Source: Ferrimonas sediminicola
Lineage (GTDB): Bacteria > Pseudomonadota > Gammaproteobacteria > Enterobacterales > Shewanellaceae
DNA length: 64,000 nucleotides
Assembly (NCBI RefSeq): GCF_005116715.1
Contig: NZ_SWCI01000011.1
Coordinates: forward strand, 1-64,000
Direction: 5' to 3'
A program made the position numbers and the translations under genes. Under the pieces are notes generated by a model. That model did not search any database and had not been told where the DNA came from. It saw nothing but the letters and a program-made list of their open reading frames with translations. Positions 17,886 through 26,993 of this stretch are shown here, in pieces (position 1 is the first letter of the stretch; each line of letters begins with the position of its first letter).

Positions 17886-18302
17886 ATGCCCGCTTCCTTG
17901 ATCCTTGAAGCCCTGCCGCCTCAGGCGTTGCCCCTGGCAGACCGTTTCTACCGAGAGCAGGGTGAGAAGGATCGCTGCCGCAGCCACGACAGGGTGTGGC
18001 TGGCGCGGTCTCGGGGCAGGATCATCGGCGTGGCCCGGTTATCTCCCCAGGGTGGGGCCCTGCAGTTGCGTGGGGTCTGGGTCTCGCCCGAGCATCGGCG
18101 CCACGGCGCCGGGGCTGCCCTGGTGCGCCGGATGCTGGCGGAGGCCGGCGAACCGGTGTGGTGTTTTGCCCTGCCGGGTCTGATCCGCTGGTACCTGTCG
18201 TTCGGGTTTTGCCTGGTTGACACACTGCCCGAGGCGCAGGCCGCCATGCTGGTCGCCTACCGTCGCGGCAGCCCCAGGCTAGAGGCGCTGCGCTACCCCT
18301 GA
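17886..18302 (+). CDS. GNAT-family N-acetyltransferase
   Basis: A 138-residue single-domain GNAT enzyme expected to transfer an acetyl group from acetyl-CoA to an unknown amine. The acetyl-CoA motif A is [21 protein letters not shown] (about residues 69-89), with the pyrophosphate loop RRHGAG. Motif B appears as [16 protein letters not shown] near residue 100. The ATG is preceded by CCTGGAGAGCCC. The gene overlaps the convergent chemoreceptor gene by 10 bases at its 3' end. The substrate cannot be deduced. Confidence 0.82.
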   Translation: MPASLILEALPPQALPLADRFYREQGEKDRCRSHDRVWLARSRGRIIGVARLSPQGGALQLRGVWVSPEHRRHGAGAALVRRMLAEAGEPVWCFALPGLIRWYLSFGFCLVDTLPEAQAAMLVAYRRGSPRLEALRYP

Positions 18303-20224
18303 GCCCCGAGGATCGCCTCGATGCTACTGGCCTGGTGGGCCACGGCCTCGGCGATGGCCCGGTTCCGCTCCAGGGACGCCTGGCTTTGGCGGTTGAGGGA
18401 GGACATCTGGCCGTCGAACGCCTTGAGCTGTTCCGCCTGTTGGTGGGCGCTAACCGAGGATTGTCGCGACGCCACCGCGGCCTGCTCCGCCTGGGTTCGG
18501 GCCTTTTCCAGCTCGCTCTTCAGCAGTTCGGTCTGGCCGAGCTGGTGGGTGGCGGCCTGGCGGATCCGGGTCATATGGCCCTGCAGGCTGTCTTTGGCGC
18601 CGCCGAGCTGGTTAAGGATGCCCAGGATCTCCTGCAGGGAGCTCTGGGTGCGGGTGGAGAGGTTGCGAACTTCGTCGGCCACCACCGCGAACCCCCGCCC
18701 CTGCTCCCCGGCCCGGGCCGCCTCGATGGCGGCGTTCAGTGCCAGAAGGTTGGTCTGTTCGGCAATGCCGCTGATGGTGTCCAGGATGGCGGTGACATCG
18801 GTGACCGAACTGCTCAGGTTGGACAGGGCCTGTTGGCTGACGTCGATCTCCCGGCTGGTCTGCTGAGAGAGCTGGCTGAGGCTACCCAGTTGCTTCAGCC
18901 CCTGGGTCATGGCCAGGTCGGTCTCCCTGGCTCCTTCGGCTACGGCGCCGGAGGCGGCGTCCACCTCACCGGCCAGGCGTTCCAGAACCCGGGAGGACTC
19001 GCGGGCCTGCTGGACGTCGGCCTGCTGTTCCGAGGCCATGGTGGCGACGGCGGTGATCTCCTCCACCAGGGACTGCAGGCGGCCGGACACCTCCGTCATC
19101 TGCCGCTGGGCCTGGCGGTCACGATGGGCCATCTGTTGCAGCAGTTGGTTGAACTGGATCGCCACCTGGTTGGTCTCTGCCGAGCTGTCGGTGGTGGTCA
19201 TGGCATCCCGCCGGCCGCTCTGTACCAGACGGGAGAAGGCTGCCAACAGTTGCTCCAGTGGACGCACCACGATGCGGTATTGCACCCAGGCCATGGCCAG
19301 GGCCAGCACCACCAGGGCGACGCTGATGCCGATCATCAGGGAGTTCAGCTTCAGCTTGATTGCTGCCGCCCGGGCCAGGCGAGCCTGTTCCAGGGTGGCG
19401 AGGCTGCCCTGCATCTGCGTCAGATCCTGATGGAGGGCGGCGCGCATGGTACGCAGGCTCGCCAGGGTGGACTCGGTGTTGGCCAGCTCCTGGCGGTAGC
19501 GCCGGGCCAGGCTGACCAGTTCATCCCGGTACTCCTCGCCGGGATCTTCCGCCTGATCCTCATCCAGCAGGGCGCTGCCCTGATCCTGTTTGGATTCCTC
19601 GGCCAGGCCCAGCAGGGGTAGAGTATCGAGGTGGTTGGCCCAGGTTTCCAACGCCGCCAGCGCCTGGGGGCTGACCGGTTCGCCCCGGGCAAGCTTGTCG
19701 AGGGGGGTGTCGGCGGCCAGGGTATACACCAGCTGCGGCAGCGCCAGTGAGGCGCTGAGCAGGGCATCGGCGGCCTGCGGGTTCTGGTCTCGCCCTTGCT
19801 GGGCGTACTGCCCCAGGTAGCGTCCGTAGGCGAGCAGGTTGCGCTCGGCGTTGCTGAGCAGGCCGCGAGGATCGCCGGCCAACTTGCCGGCGCTGCGATA
19901 GTTGCCGGCCAGCTTTCGGCCAAAGGCCTCCAGCCGGGCGCGTGGCGCCCGAGTCAGATCCTCGGGAAAGGTGTCGAGGCGCGCCAGCAGCGCCTGGGCG
20001 CCATGACCGGATTCGGTCAGCATCTGGGCATTGCCCTGGGACAGGTAGAGGTTGACCGGCTCCAGGAGCCGGGCCTTGAAGGCCTGGTGCAGGTCGGCGC
20101 TGGCCCGGGCCTGCCGATCGATGCGTTCCCTCTGCTGGTTGCTGTAGAGCTGGGCCACCAGCAGGGTGGCGGCGGTCAGCAGCAGCAGGGCGGAGCTGAC
20201 CAGAGCATGAGTCTTTGTTTTCAT
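18293..20224 (-). CDS. Methyl-accepting chemotaxis protein
   Basis: A 643-residue membrane chemoreceptor. An N-terminal membrane helix (residues 8-26) precedes a roughly 270-residue helical periplasmic domain, then a second membrane helix near 295-315 and a HAMP-like linker. The C-terminal signalling domain has the conserved tip [20 protein letters not shown] and [17 protein letters not shown]. The ligand domain contains an acidic run ([13 protein letters not shown]) near residue 220 and matches no ligand-binding family I recognise. There is no C-terminal CheR-binding pentapeptide. An alternative ATG at 20239 would add five residues; neither start has a clear Shine-Dalgarno sequence. Confidence 0.9.
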   Translation of the reverse strand: MKTKTHALVSSALLLLTAATLLVAQLYSNQQRERIDRQARASADLHQAFKARLLEPVNLYLSQGNAQMLTESGHGAQALLARLDTFPEDLTRAPRARLEAFGRKLAGNYRSAGKLAGDPRGLLSNAERNLLAYGRYLGQYAQQGRDQNPQAADALLSASLALPQLVYTLAADTPLDKLARGEPVSPQALAALETWANHLDTLPLLGLAEESKQDQGSALLDEDQAEDPGEEYRDELVSLARRYRQELANTESTLASLRTMRAALHQDLTQMQGSLATLEQARLARAAAIKLKLNSLMIGISVALVVLALAMAWVQYRIVVRPLEQLLAAFSRLVQSGRRDAMTTTDSSAETNQVAIQFNQLLQQMAHRDRQAQRQMTEVSGRLQSLVEEITAVATMASEQQADVQQARESSRVLERLAGEVDAASGAVAEGARETDLAMTQGLKQLGSLSQLSQQTSREIDVSQQALSNLSSSVTDVTAILDTISGIAEQTNLLALNAAIEAARAGEQGRGFAVVADEVRNLSTRTQSSLQEILGILNQLGGAKDSLQGHMTRIRQAATHQLGQTELLKSELEKARTQAEQAAVASRQSSVSAHQQAEQLKAFDGQMSSLNRQSQASLERNRAIAEAVAHQASSIEAILGAQG

Positions 20225-20360
20225 TGGTGATTTTTCCATGCGGGGGCGCGGCCATTTTACGACCGTCAGATGACACTCTTGTTACAGGGCAGCCTTGGGG
20301 AAACTCTCTATACTTACAGACAGTTGGCTATGGATGGTCGCGATAGTGCACGGATGGCTC

Positions 20361-22010
20361 ATGTTCAAATCCTCCTTTCCTCTCTGGCAACCCCTGGCGC
20401 TGATGGTGGTGCTGCTGACCCTGTTGATGGTGGTTCTGACCCAGGTGTTCGAATCCCAGCTCAGGCAGCAGCACCGTGAGCGCCTGCTACAGCTGGCGCA
20501 GCTTGGGGCCGGGCTGGTGCACCATGCGGTACAGGCGGGCAGCGAGCCGACACCTGGGCTGCTCACCCGGTTGCTCGAGGGCAGTCAGGCCAGGCTGCAG
20601 ATCCTCGACGACAGCGGGCGGGTGCTGCTGGACTCGAGGAGGGACGGCAGCGTCGCCACCCAGCCGGTTTCCGTCGTCCCTCCCGAGGTGAGCCAGGCCC
20701 TGGCCGGAGGCATCGGCTACGATCTCCGCAGCGAGGCGAACGTCGGAAGGGTCTACTTCCTGGCACTGTCATTGCCCCTTATCGATCGGGTGCGAGTGAT
20801 TCGCATTGCCGAACCCGAGGCGGTGCTGACCGGCTGGCTGATGACTCTGAGGTTCTGGGCTCTGTTGATCTGGATGCTGGGGTTGTTCATAGTCCTGGGG
20901 GTGTGGCGCTGGCTGAGGCTCACCCTAGAGATGGGCCGGCGGGATGCGGCGGCCAGCCAGGAGGTACAGGTGGTGGCGCGCACCCGGGATCTGGCGATGC
21001 TGCAGCGCCTCGGCAGTCTGATGTCGGCCTGCACCACGGTCGGGTCGGCCTGTAAGGTGATGGAACCCATTGCCGAGCAGTTGCTGCCCGGTGCTCGGGG
21101 CAGTATTGCCCTGATCCGCTCCTCCCGTGGGCTGGAGTTGGTGACGCAGTGGGGGGGATCCTGGCCGGGGGCCATTCGGTTTGGGGCCGAGGAGTGCTGG
21201 GCGCTGCTCAAGGGCAATACTCACCTGAGTCGAGACGAGGGGGTGGAGATCCAGTGTGACCACCAAACCCAGCCTGGCAGCCAGCTGTGCATCCCGCTGT
21301 TGGCCCAAGGCGAGGCGCTGGGCGTATTCAGCCTGATGTTTACCGATGAGGGGCAGATGCTCGCCGCCAGGTCGGTGGCGGAATCTATGGCGGAACAGGT
21401 TGGGCTGGCCCTGGCCAATATCCGCCTCAGAGACAACCTCAAGGAGCAGGCGATTCGAGACCCCCTCTCCGGCCTATTCAACCGGCGCCACATGATGGAG
21501 TTCCTCGAGAGTCAGCTTGCCCTCAGCCAGCGCCGCCAGGAGCCGCTGTCGATACTGATGCTGGATATCGACCATTTTAAGAACTTTAACGACAGCTTCG
21601 GTCATGATGCCGGTGACTTCGTCATTCTTCGGGTGGCAAAGGAGCTGACGGAACTGGTGCGCAAATCCGACCTGGTATGCCGTTACGGAGGTGAGGAGAT
21701 GGTGGTGATCTGCCCCGGCACCGACCTTGCCGGTGCCCTGGATCTGGCCAACAAGCTGGTGGTCTCGGTGGCGGCCCTGGAGTTCAGCCACAACGGGCAG
21801 GATCTGGGCAGGGTGACCCTGTCGGCCGGGGTCAGTTGCAGCCATGGCGATCCCATCTCCATGGAGGCGCTGATGAAGGCGGCGGATGAGGCGCTGTACC
21901 GGGCCAAGCGGTGCGGCCGCAACCGGGTGGAGGCGCCGGAGGGGGCGGTGCCGCCGCCTTTGAGACTGTCCACTCCGACCCTGCCGGCGCAAACGAAGGA
22001 ACCCGGTTGA
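20361..22010 (+). CDS. Membrane-bound diguanylate cyclase (GAF-GGDEF)
   Basis: Predicted to make cyclic di-GMP. From the ATG at 20361 (MFKSSFPLW) it has 549 residues: a membrane helix at 10-28, a periplasmic domain, and a second helix near 160-180. A GAF-like domain spans about 215-350, and a C-terminal GGDEF domain follows. The active site reads RYGGEEM, an acceptable GG(D/E)EF variant. A product-inhibition I-site RxxD (RKSD) sits exactly five residues before it. The start is uncertain: in-frame upstream starts at 20334 (ATG) and 20295 (TTG) exist, none with a strong ribosome site. It is divergent from the chemoreceptor. Confidence 0.88.
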   Translation: MFKSSFPLWQPLALMVVLLTLLMVVLTQVFESQLRQQHRERLLQLAQLGAGLVHHAVQAGSEPTPGLLTRLLEGSQARLQILDDSGRVLLDSRRDGSVATQPVSVVPPEVSQALAGGIGYDLRSEANVGRVYFLALSLPLIDRVRVIRIAEPEAVLTGWLMTLRFWALLIWMLGLFIVLGVWRWLRLTLEMGRRDAAASQEVQVVARTRDLAMLQRLGSLMSACTTVGSACKVMEPIAEQLLPGARGSIALIRSSRGLELVTQWGGSWPGAIRFGAEECWALLKGNTHLSRDEGVEIQCDHQTQPGSQLCIPLLAQGEALGVFSLMFTDEGQMLAARSVAESMAEQVGLALANIRLRDNLKEQAIRDPLSGLFNRRHMMEFLESQLALSQRRQEPLSILMLDIDHFKNFNDSFGHDAGDFVILRVAKELTELVRKSDLVCRYGGEEMVVICPGTDLAGALDLANKLVVSVAALEFSHNGQDLGRVTLSAGVSCSHGDPISMEALMKAADEALYRAKRCGRNRVEAPEGAVPPPLRLSTPTLPAQTKEPG

Positions 22011-22069
22011 TATTTGGAGCGTAACTTACAACAATGGCTCAAGTTGTATCTTACCGGAGATTCGCCTCA

Positions 22070-22603
22070 ATGCTTTCAAAAACGATGATCGACAAGCTCA
22101 ATGAGCAGATTAACCTGGAGTTCTTCTCCTCCAACCTCTATTTGCAGATGAGTGCCTGGTGCGAGGACAAGGGGTTTGAAGGAGCCGCGGAGTTTCTCCG
22201 GGCACACGCCGATGAGGAGATGCAGCACATGCGGCGTCTGTTCACCTACGTCAGCGAAGCCGGTGGTCTGCCGCTGATCGGCCAGATTGAGGCGCCGGAG
22301 CACCGTTTCGACTCCCTGGCGGAGATCTTCGCCAAGACCTACGAACATGAGCAGCTGGTGACCCGCAGCATTAATGATCTGGCTCATACCGCCTTTTCAA
22401 CCCAGGATTACTCCACCTTCAACTTCCTGCAGTGGTACGTGGCGGAGCAGCACGAGGAGGAGAAGCTGTTCAAGTCTGTGCTGGATAAGCTGACCCTGGT
22501 GGGCGACAGCGGTCAGGGCCTGTACATGATCGATAAGGAGCTGGCCGAGCTGGCCCAGCAGGAGGGCGCCAGCATCATGCATGACGCCGACGCCGGCGCT
22601 TAA
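22070..22603 (+). CDS. ftnA: Ferritin FtnA
   Basis: Non-haem iron-storage ferritin forming a 24-subunit shell with ferroxidase activity. The 177-residue sequence begins [17 protein letters not shown] and keeps the di-iron ligands E17 (INLEFFSS), E50 and H53 (ADEEMQHM), and E94 (TYEHEQLV). A later QHEEEKLF helix is also present. The ATG at 22070 is chosen over an upstream ATG at 22034, because it aligns with the family start and follows a GGAGA site at suitable distance. It lies 60 bases after the GGDEF gene on the same strand. Confidence 0.95.
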   Translation: MLSKTMIDKLNEQINLEFFSSNLYLQMSAWCEDKGFEGAAEFLRAHADEEMQHMRRLFTYVSEAGGLPLIGQIEAPEHRFDSLAEIFAKTYEHEQLVTRSINDLAHTAFSTQDYSTFNFLQWYVAEQHEEEKLFKSVLDKLTLVGDSGQGLYMIDKELAELAQQEGASIMHDADAGA

Positions 22604-22668
22604 GGCCCACCAGAGATCCTGGCCGTCCACCGCGGTGCAAAGGTGGTGAGTCGGCCCCCGGAGCCGTC

Positions 22669-23991
22669 ATGTCACAGCCTCTCCCCGCCCGGACACTGAT
22701 CCTGTTCGGGCTGGTCAATCTGCCACTCTCCATGCTGATGTCGCCCACGGCGGCGATACTGCCTAATTTTTACATTGAGCACACCGCCGTGACCCTGGGG
22801 ATGATGGCCACGGTGACCCTGACCTCGCGTCTGTTTGACGGGGTGACCGATCCCATCATCGGTCTGTTGTCCGATCGTCTCGGCAGTCGTAAACCGCTGA
22901 TGGTGCTGGGCGGTCTCCTCTGTGCCCTGGCGGTGTGGCGGCTGTTCACGCCGCATTCCGACGCGAGCCTGGGGTACCTGTTGAGCTGGTACCTGTTGCT
23001 GGCACTGGGGTGGACCCTGGTAGAGATCCCCCACTCGGCCATGGCCGCGGAGCTAAGCCGGGACTACCAACAGCGCAACCGCATCTCGCTGTGGCGACAG
23101 ATTCTCGGGTTTGCCGGAGGGGTGCTGTTCATGGCGTCGCCCTTGCTGCTGGGGGTGGGGCGCGCCTTTACCCCTGAGGTGATGTCCTCTCTGGCGCTGT
23201 TCGTCGCCCTGGCCCTGCCCCTGACCCTGGTGCTGATGTGCTGGCGAATCCCCGAGCCCAGGGTGCACGGGCAGCACCGTATCCGTCCGGGGGACATGCT
23301 GCAGGTTTTGAAGAGCCTCCCCTGGCTGCGCCATTTCCTGCTGACCCAGGTGTTGTTTGGTCTGGCCACCGGGGCGGTCTCCTCCCTGTTTGTCATCTAC
23401 GCCAGCCACTACCTGCAGCTGGGGGACGCCATCGCCCGCATTGCCGTCCCCATGACCCTGGCGATGGCCCTCTCCATGCCCCTGTGGTTGCAACTGCTCA
23501 AGCGGGTGGATAAGCACCGGCTGTGGGCGGTGTCGGCACCGGGGATGATGCTGTTGCTGCTGGTGATCGTCAACATTGAGCCCGGTCCTCAAGCCTTGAT
23601 GCCCATGGCCCTGACCATGACCCTGTTTGGCGCCCTGATGGGGCTGTCCGCCCTGGTGCTGCCCTCCATGCTGGGGGACCTGGTGGACGTCGATGTGGCC
23701 CATAATGGCCGGGACCGGGCGGGGATTCTGTTTGCCTTCCAGGCGCTGGTGGTCAAACTCAACCAGGGGGTCGGTGGCGCCATCGGCCTCACCATCCCCG
23801 CCTGGTTTGGCTTCAGTGCAGTGGGTGAGCTCAGCGATGCGGCGGTGATTGGACTGAAGCTGGCCTTTGCCGGCTGGCCCTGCCTGTTGCTGGCACCCAT
23901 GGTGCTGCTGGCGTGGTGCTACCCCCTGGACCGCAAGACCCACGCTGCCCTGGGCGCTACAATGGTGGCTCAAAACAGCTCAAATGCTTAG
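22669..23991 (+). CDS. MFS transporter of the GPH (glycoside-pentoside-hexuronide) type
   Basis: A 440-residue inner-membrane protein with about twelve membrane segments. The loop after helix 2, SRLFDGVTDPIIGLLSDRLGSRKPLMVLGG, carries the DxxxDP cation-site signature of MelB-like sugar:cation symporters. The substrate is unknown; no sugar-catabolic gene is nearby. It starts 65 bases after ftnA and ends eight bases before the next gene, so the two are probably cotranscribed. Confidence 0.85.
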   Translation: MSQPLPARTLILFGLVNLPLSMLMSPTAAILPNFYIEHTAVTLGMMATVTLTSRLFDGVTDPIIGLLSDRLGSRKPLMVLGGLLCALAVWRLFTPHSDASLGYLLSWYLLLALGWTLVEIPHSAMAAELSRDYQQRNRISLWRQILGFAGGVLFMASPLLLGVGRAFTPEVMSSLALFVALALPLTLVLMCWRIPEPRVHGQHRIRPGDMLQVLKSLPWLRHFLLTQVLFGLATGAVSSLFVIYASHYLQLGDAIARIAVPMTLAMALSMPLWLQLLKRVDKHRLWAVSAPGMMLLLLVIVNIEPGPQALMPMALTMTLFGALMGLSALVLPSMLGDLVDVDVAHNGRDRAGILFAFQALVVKLNQGVGGAIGLTIPAWFGFSAVGELSDAAVIGLKLAFAGWPCLLLAPMVLLAWCYPLDRKTHAALGATMVAQNSSNA

Positions 23992-23999
23992 GAAAAATA

Positions 24000-25433
24000 G
24001 TGGCAATTAACGATCTGGAACTGGTTCGACGGCTGGAACCCTCATTGCTGGAGGATTACCGCCTGGCTCGAAACTACTGCCTGGATGTTCCCACCCATGC
24101 CCTGGTTCACCTGCGATCCGTGGCCTACAAGCTGGTGGAGGCGCTGGCCGCGGCGGCGGAGATCAAGTTCAAGAGCAGGAACCTCTATGACCGGGTGGAG
24201 GTGCTCAACCGGGCCCGGGCCATCGATGTGCGCCTGGCCCGCAGGCTGCACAAGTTGCGCGAAGGGGGCAACAAGGGGGCCCACCCGGAGAAGTACCGCC
24301 TCTCCCAGGAGCAGTTGGTGGAGTTGGCCCGCAAGTCGGTGCAGCTGACCGCCGGGGTGCTGGCCGACGCCTATACCCCCCTCAGCGGGCAGCCCTGCCC
24401 CCAGTGGCGGTTCGAGCCCCTGGACCAGGTGGCCGGCCGGGAGTTGTGTTACCGGGCGGTGATGGAGGAGGACGCCGAGGCCCAGTATCTGGTGGGGGTT
24501 TCCCTCAAGGCCAAGGGGATGATGCTGCGGGAGCGGGAGCTCTCCTTTGCCATGGCCAATGACAGCGCCGACATCAATACCGAGGCCTCCCGCTCTTTGC
24601 TGGCCCAGGCGGGTTACTGGTTTGAGCGGGCCAGTGACAGTCACCTCGGCGCCAGGTTCGAGTTTGGCGTGGCGTTGATCCACGGTTACGGCAGTCAGGA
24701 GGACCGGGCCCGGGGCGAGACTCTGGTGCAGCAGGCGGCGGCGTCGGGGCTGGCGGAAGCCCAGGCGCTGCTGGGCTATTTCTATCTCTCTTCCAGCACC
24801 GCCTTCGATCAGGATCTGCTCAAGGCGGAGCATTTCCTGCTGCTGGCGGCGGAGCAGGATCAGGCGGAGGCGATGGCCAACCTGGGGGTACTCTATCACC
24901 ATCACCGGCCCGATCCCCCGAAGGCCCTGGCTTACACCCGCCAGGCGGCTCAGGCGGGCTACCCGGTGGCCCAGTACCACCTGGCCCTGCTGCTGGATCA
25001 GCAGGGGACAGAGGAAGAGGCGATGGACTGGCTGCAGCAGTCGGCGGCGCAGCACTACCCCGATGCCATGGCGGCCCTGGCCCGGCACCTGCTCGATGGT
25101 GAGCGGTTGCCGGCGGATCCGGCCCGGGCCAGCGCGCTCTATCGCAAGGCGATCCGCTACGCCGGGTTGCCCGAGGCGATGTTTGAATTCAGCCTGGCCA
25201 TCTTCGATAACGAGGTGCCGGATGCGGATCCTGTGGAGGGGGCGGCGCTGCTGCAGGCGGCTTATCACTATGCCGGCAGCCGGACACTCAGGGACGCGAT
25301 CGAGCGGTTCAGCCCCACCCTGGTGGCGGCCCTGGAGTCGGGAACCGGCAGTGTCGACAGACTGGAGAGGCTGCAGTTGGCCCGGCGCCGTTTTGATGAT
25401 CATGGGCTGCCATTGCCTTTTGAAAGTCTTTAA
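24000..25433 (+). CDS. DUF4145-like / Sel1-repeat fusion protein
   Basis: A 477-residue soluble protein. The first 120 residues resemble the DUF4145 domain: an all-helical unit with HLRSVAYKLVEAL, LYDRVEVLNR and the ending LHKLREGGNKGAHPEKY. The rest is a run of Sel1/TPR-like helical repeats of about 36 residues. Examples are DAEAQYLVGVSLKAKGM, GARFEFGVALIHGYG, AEAQALLGYFYL, AEAMANLGVLYHH and YPVAQYHLALLLDQQ. I chose the GTG at 24000, which follows TTAGGA at good spacing; no ATG fits. It is eight bases downstream of the GPH transporter. The role is unknown; Sel1 proteins usually scaffold protein interactions. Confidence 0.75.
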   Translation: MAINDLELVRRLEPSLLEDYRLARNYCLDVPTHALVHLRSVAYKLVEALAAAAEIKFKSRNLYDRVEVLNRARAIDVRLARRLHKLREGGNKGAHPEKYRLSQEQLVELARKSVQLTAGVLADAYTPLSGQPCPQWRFEPLDQVAGRELCYRAVMEEDAEAQYLVGVSLKAKGMMLRERELSFAMANDSADINTEASRSLLAQAGYWFERASDSHLGARFEFGVALIHGYGSQEDRARGETLVQQAAASGLAEAQALLGYFYLSSSTAFDQDLLKAEHFLLLAAEQDQAEAMANLGVLYHHHRPDPPKALAYTRQAAQAGYPVAQYHLALLLDQQGTEEEAMDWLQQSAAQHYPDAMAALARHLLDGERLPADPARASALYRKAIRYAGLPEAMFEFSLAIFDNEVPDADPVEGAALLQAAYHYAGSRTLRDAIERFSPTLVAALESGTGSVDRLERLQLARRRFDDHGLPLPFESL

Positions 25434-25664
25434 CAAAGCGTAACTTATCCAGCATTGTCCCCAGGCTGGTCATCCAGTAGCGTGGTGGCTAGGCCCGTTT
25501 GCCGACGAACTTTTGCTGCCGGCAGTCCCCTAATCAAAGAGACACTCTTGGGCACTTCGTTGGAGTCCCATGTTTAAGGTGTTGTGAAGTCGTTAATTTT
25601 TTGCTCTGCTGGCCCGCGGCTGGCATGATGCATCTCTATTTTTTCTGTCACAAGGAGCGGTTCG

Positions 25665-26993
25665 GTGAAACAGTTACTCACGCCGGCTTTGGCGCTCTCC
25701 CTGGCGATGGCCCCTGTGGTAACACAGGCGGCGGATCCGTCTGAGGTGAAGAGCTTTACCCTGGATAACGGCATGAAGGTGCTGGTGTTGGAAGACGACG
25801 CCATTCCCAATGCCAACATGTACCTGTTCTGGAAGGTGGGATCCCGCAACGAGGTACCCGGCATCACCGGCCTCTCCCACTTCTTCGAGCACATGATGTT
25901 CAACGGCTCCAAGAACTACGGTCCCAAGATGTTTGACCGCACCATGGAAGCCGCAGGTGGCGCTAACAACGCCTACACCACGGAGAACGTCACCGTCTAT
26001 ACCGACTGGTTCCCGGCGGAAGCCCTGGAGACCATCTTCAAGCTGGAGTCGGATCGCATCGCCCATCTGAACATCGATGCCAAGATGGTGGAGAGCGAGC
26101 GCAACGTGGTGGCGTCCGAACGAACCACAGGTCTGGAGAACTCCAACTGGCGTGCCCTGCAGGAGGAGGTGAAAGCCACCGCCTTCCGCGCCCACCCCTA
26201 CAGCTGGAGCGTCATCGGTCATGAGTCCGACATCTATGCCTGGACCCTGGATGACCTGAAGCGGTACCACAAGACCTACTACGCCCCCAATAATGCCGTG
26301 GTGGTGATCGCCGGTGCGGTGGATTACGACCAGGTGAAGCAGATGTCGGAGTATTACTTCGGTTCCATCCCTGCACAAACGCCTCCTGCCGACGTGCGCA
26401 CCGTGGAGCCTGAGCAGAAGGGTGAGCGCCGGGTCTATGTACGCAAGCAGTCGGTGACCAGTCCCAACCTGATGTTTGCCTACCACGTCCCCCAGACCTC
26501 TCATGAGGACAGCTATGCCCTGGACGTGCTGATGTCGCTGCTGATCGACGGTAACAGCTCGCGCCTGAACAAGGCGCTGGTGGATGAGCAGCAGATTGCC
26601 CTGGGCGTGGACGGCTATGTGCCGGACAGCTTCGACCCCAATCTGTTCTATCTGTTTGCCGTGGCCAAGCCCGGCGTGGAAGCCGCCACCCTGGAGCAGG
26701 CGCTGATCACCGAGATCAATCGGGTGGCGCAGGAGGGGGTTTCTCAGGAGGAGCTGGATAAGATTAAGAACAGCAAGCTGATGGGTTTCTATGACACCCT
26801 GGAGACCATCAACGGTCGTGCCAATACCCTGGGTACCTACGAGCTGTTCCAGGGAGACTGGAAGAAGATGTACACCGCCCCTGAGGCTTACGCCAAGATC
26901 ACCCGCGAAGACGTGCAGCGGGTAGCCCAGACCTACCTGAAGAAGTCCAACCGCACCGTGGGCGTGCTGGCGGCCGAGGAGGATAAAGACTGA
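25665..26993 (+). CDS. M16 family zinc metalloprotease, catalytic subunit, exported
   Basis: A 442-residue pitrilysin-family peptidase with an N-terminal signal peptide (MKQLLTPALALSLAMAPVVTQA). The inverted zinc motif HFFEH is at residues 72-76 and the third ligand E152 (VASERTTG) lies 76 residues later, exactly the family spacing. The start is GTG, preceded by AAGGAG. It is probably periplasmic. Its stop overlaps the start of the next gene by one base (TGATG), coupling it to a non-catalytic partner in the manner of two-subunit M16B proteases. Confidence 0.92.
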   Translation: MKQLLTPALALSLAMAPVVTQAADPSEVKSFTLDNGMKVLVLEDDAIPNANMYLFWKVGSRNEVPGITGLSHFFEHMMFNGSKNYGPKMFDRTMEAAGGANNAYTTENVTVYTDWFPAEALETIFKLESDRIAHLNIDAKMVESERNVVASERTTGLENSNWRALQEEVKATAFRAHPYSWSVIGHESDIYAWTLDDLKRYHKTYYAPNNAVVVIAGAVDYDQVKQMSEYYFGSIPAQTPPADVRTVEPEQKGERRVYVRKQSVTSPNLMFAYHVPQTSHEDSYALDVLMSLLIDGNSSRLNKALVDEQQIALGVDGYVPDSFDPNLFYLFAVAKPGVEAATLEQALITEINRVAQEGVSQEELDKIKNSKLMGFYDTLETINGRANTLGTYELFQGDWKKMYTAPEAYAKITREDVQRVAQTYLKKSNRTVGVLAAEEDKD

